Source of the DNA: Collinsella sp.
GTDB taxonomy: Bacteria > Actinomycetota > Coriobacteriia > Coriobacteriales > Coriobacteriaceae
Assembly (NCBI GenBank): GCA_019419505.1
Contig: DXZS01000003.1
Location: 36,177-100,176 of the forward strand
DNA length: 64,000 nt
Reading direction: 5' to 3'
Shown piece after piece: positions 63,344 through 64,000 of this stretch. The notes under the pieces were generated by a model, which saw only the letters and a list, made by a program, of their open reading frames with translations, was not told the DNA's origin and ran no database searches. A program made the translations under genes and the position numbers. How positions within the stretch are numbered: the first letter of the stretch is position 1; each line of letters opens with the position of its first letter.

Positions 63344-64000
<657 letters not shown>

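Overview
The window is high-GC and densely coded, with a mainly minus-strand layout. It reads as a chromosome segment of a strictly anaerobic, gut-type Actinobacterium of class Coriobacteriia, most likely Collinsella. The assignment is an inference from gene content: an Ech-type membrane [NiFe] hydrogenase, an NfnAB transhydrogenase, a huge Spy0128/FctA-repeat surface adhesin, a class B sortase, and a giant sortase-anchored GH31 glycosidase. No 16S rRNA gene is present to confirm it.

Layout. 1-6.1 kb: 5' part of a very large VWA plus pilin-repeat adhesin (3' end off the left edge), then about 700 bp of palindromic repeats. 6.8-12.5 kb: ech hydrogenase operon, with EchA and EchB fused. 12.8-15.7 kb: a small HTH protein and a BaiCD/2,4-dienoyl-CoA-reductase-type flavoenzyme. 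15.8-16.4 kb: a strikingly regular repeat array and the initiator tRNA. 16.6-23.2 kb: coaX, an AAA/DUF4143 ATPase bracketed by hairpins, a BirA-like protein coupled to a folP-folK fusion, a sirtuin, exonuclease III. 23.3-26.6 kb: a complete ECF transporter. 26.8-32.8 kb: glmU, prs, pth and nfnAB. 32.9-33.3 kb: a second copy of the repeat array. 33.3-39.2 kb: a cytidylate-kinase-like protein, a polar amino-acid ABC transporter, YqeY, a foldase. 39.4-47.2 kb: an orphan EIIA, purN-purM-purF, a CmpB-family membrane protein, a MoaE-like protein, sortase B, purE. 47.4-53.8 kb: the GH31 protein. 54.7-64 kb: carB-carA, an unknown membrane protein, an ABC exporter, a Nudix hydrolase and purD (5' end off the right edge).

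How the genes fit together. Ech hydrogenase and NfnAB together would balance reduced ferredoxin, NAD(P)H and H2 in a fermenter. Purine (purN/M/F/E/D, prs), pyrimidine (carAB) and folate genes supply nucleotides. Surface genes (adhesin, sortase B, IPNTG-anchored GH31) point to host-glycan attachment and breakdown.

The most unusual content is non-coding. (a) Two loci carry arrays of a 15-bp motif that alternates in orientation at a strict 40-41 bp step (18 half-sites). (b) Three near-identical hairpins bracket the AAA/DUF4143 ATPase gene. (c) One repeat family supplies the stop codon of both pth and purF. (d) Long palindromic elements have conserved cores but private outer arms. These observations come from direct reading; no database search was possible.
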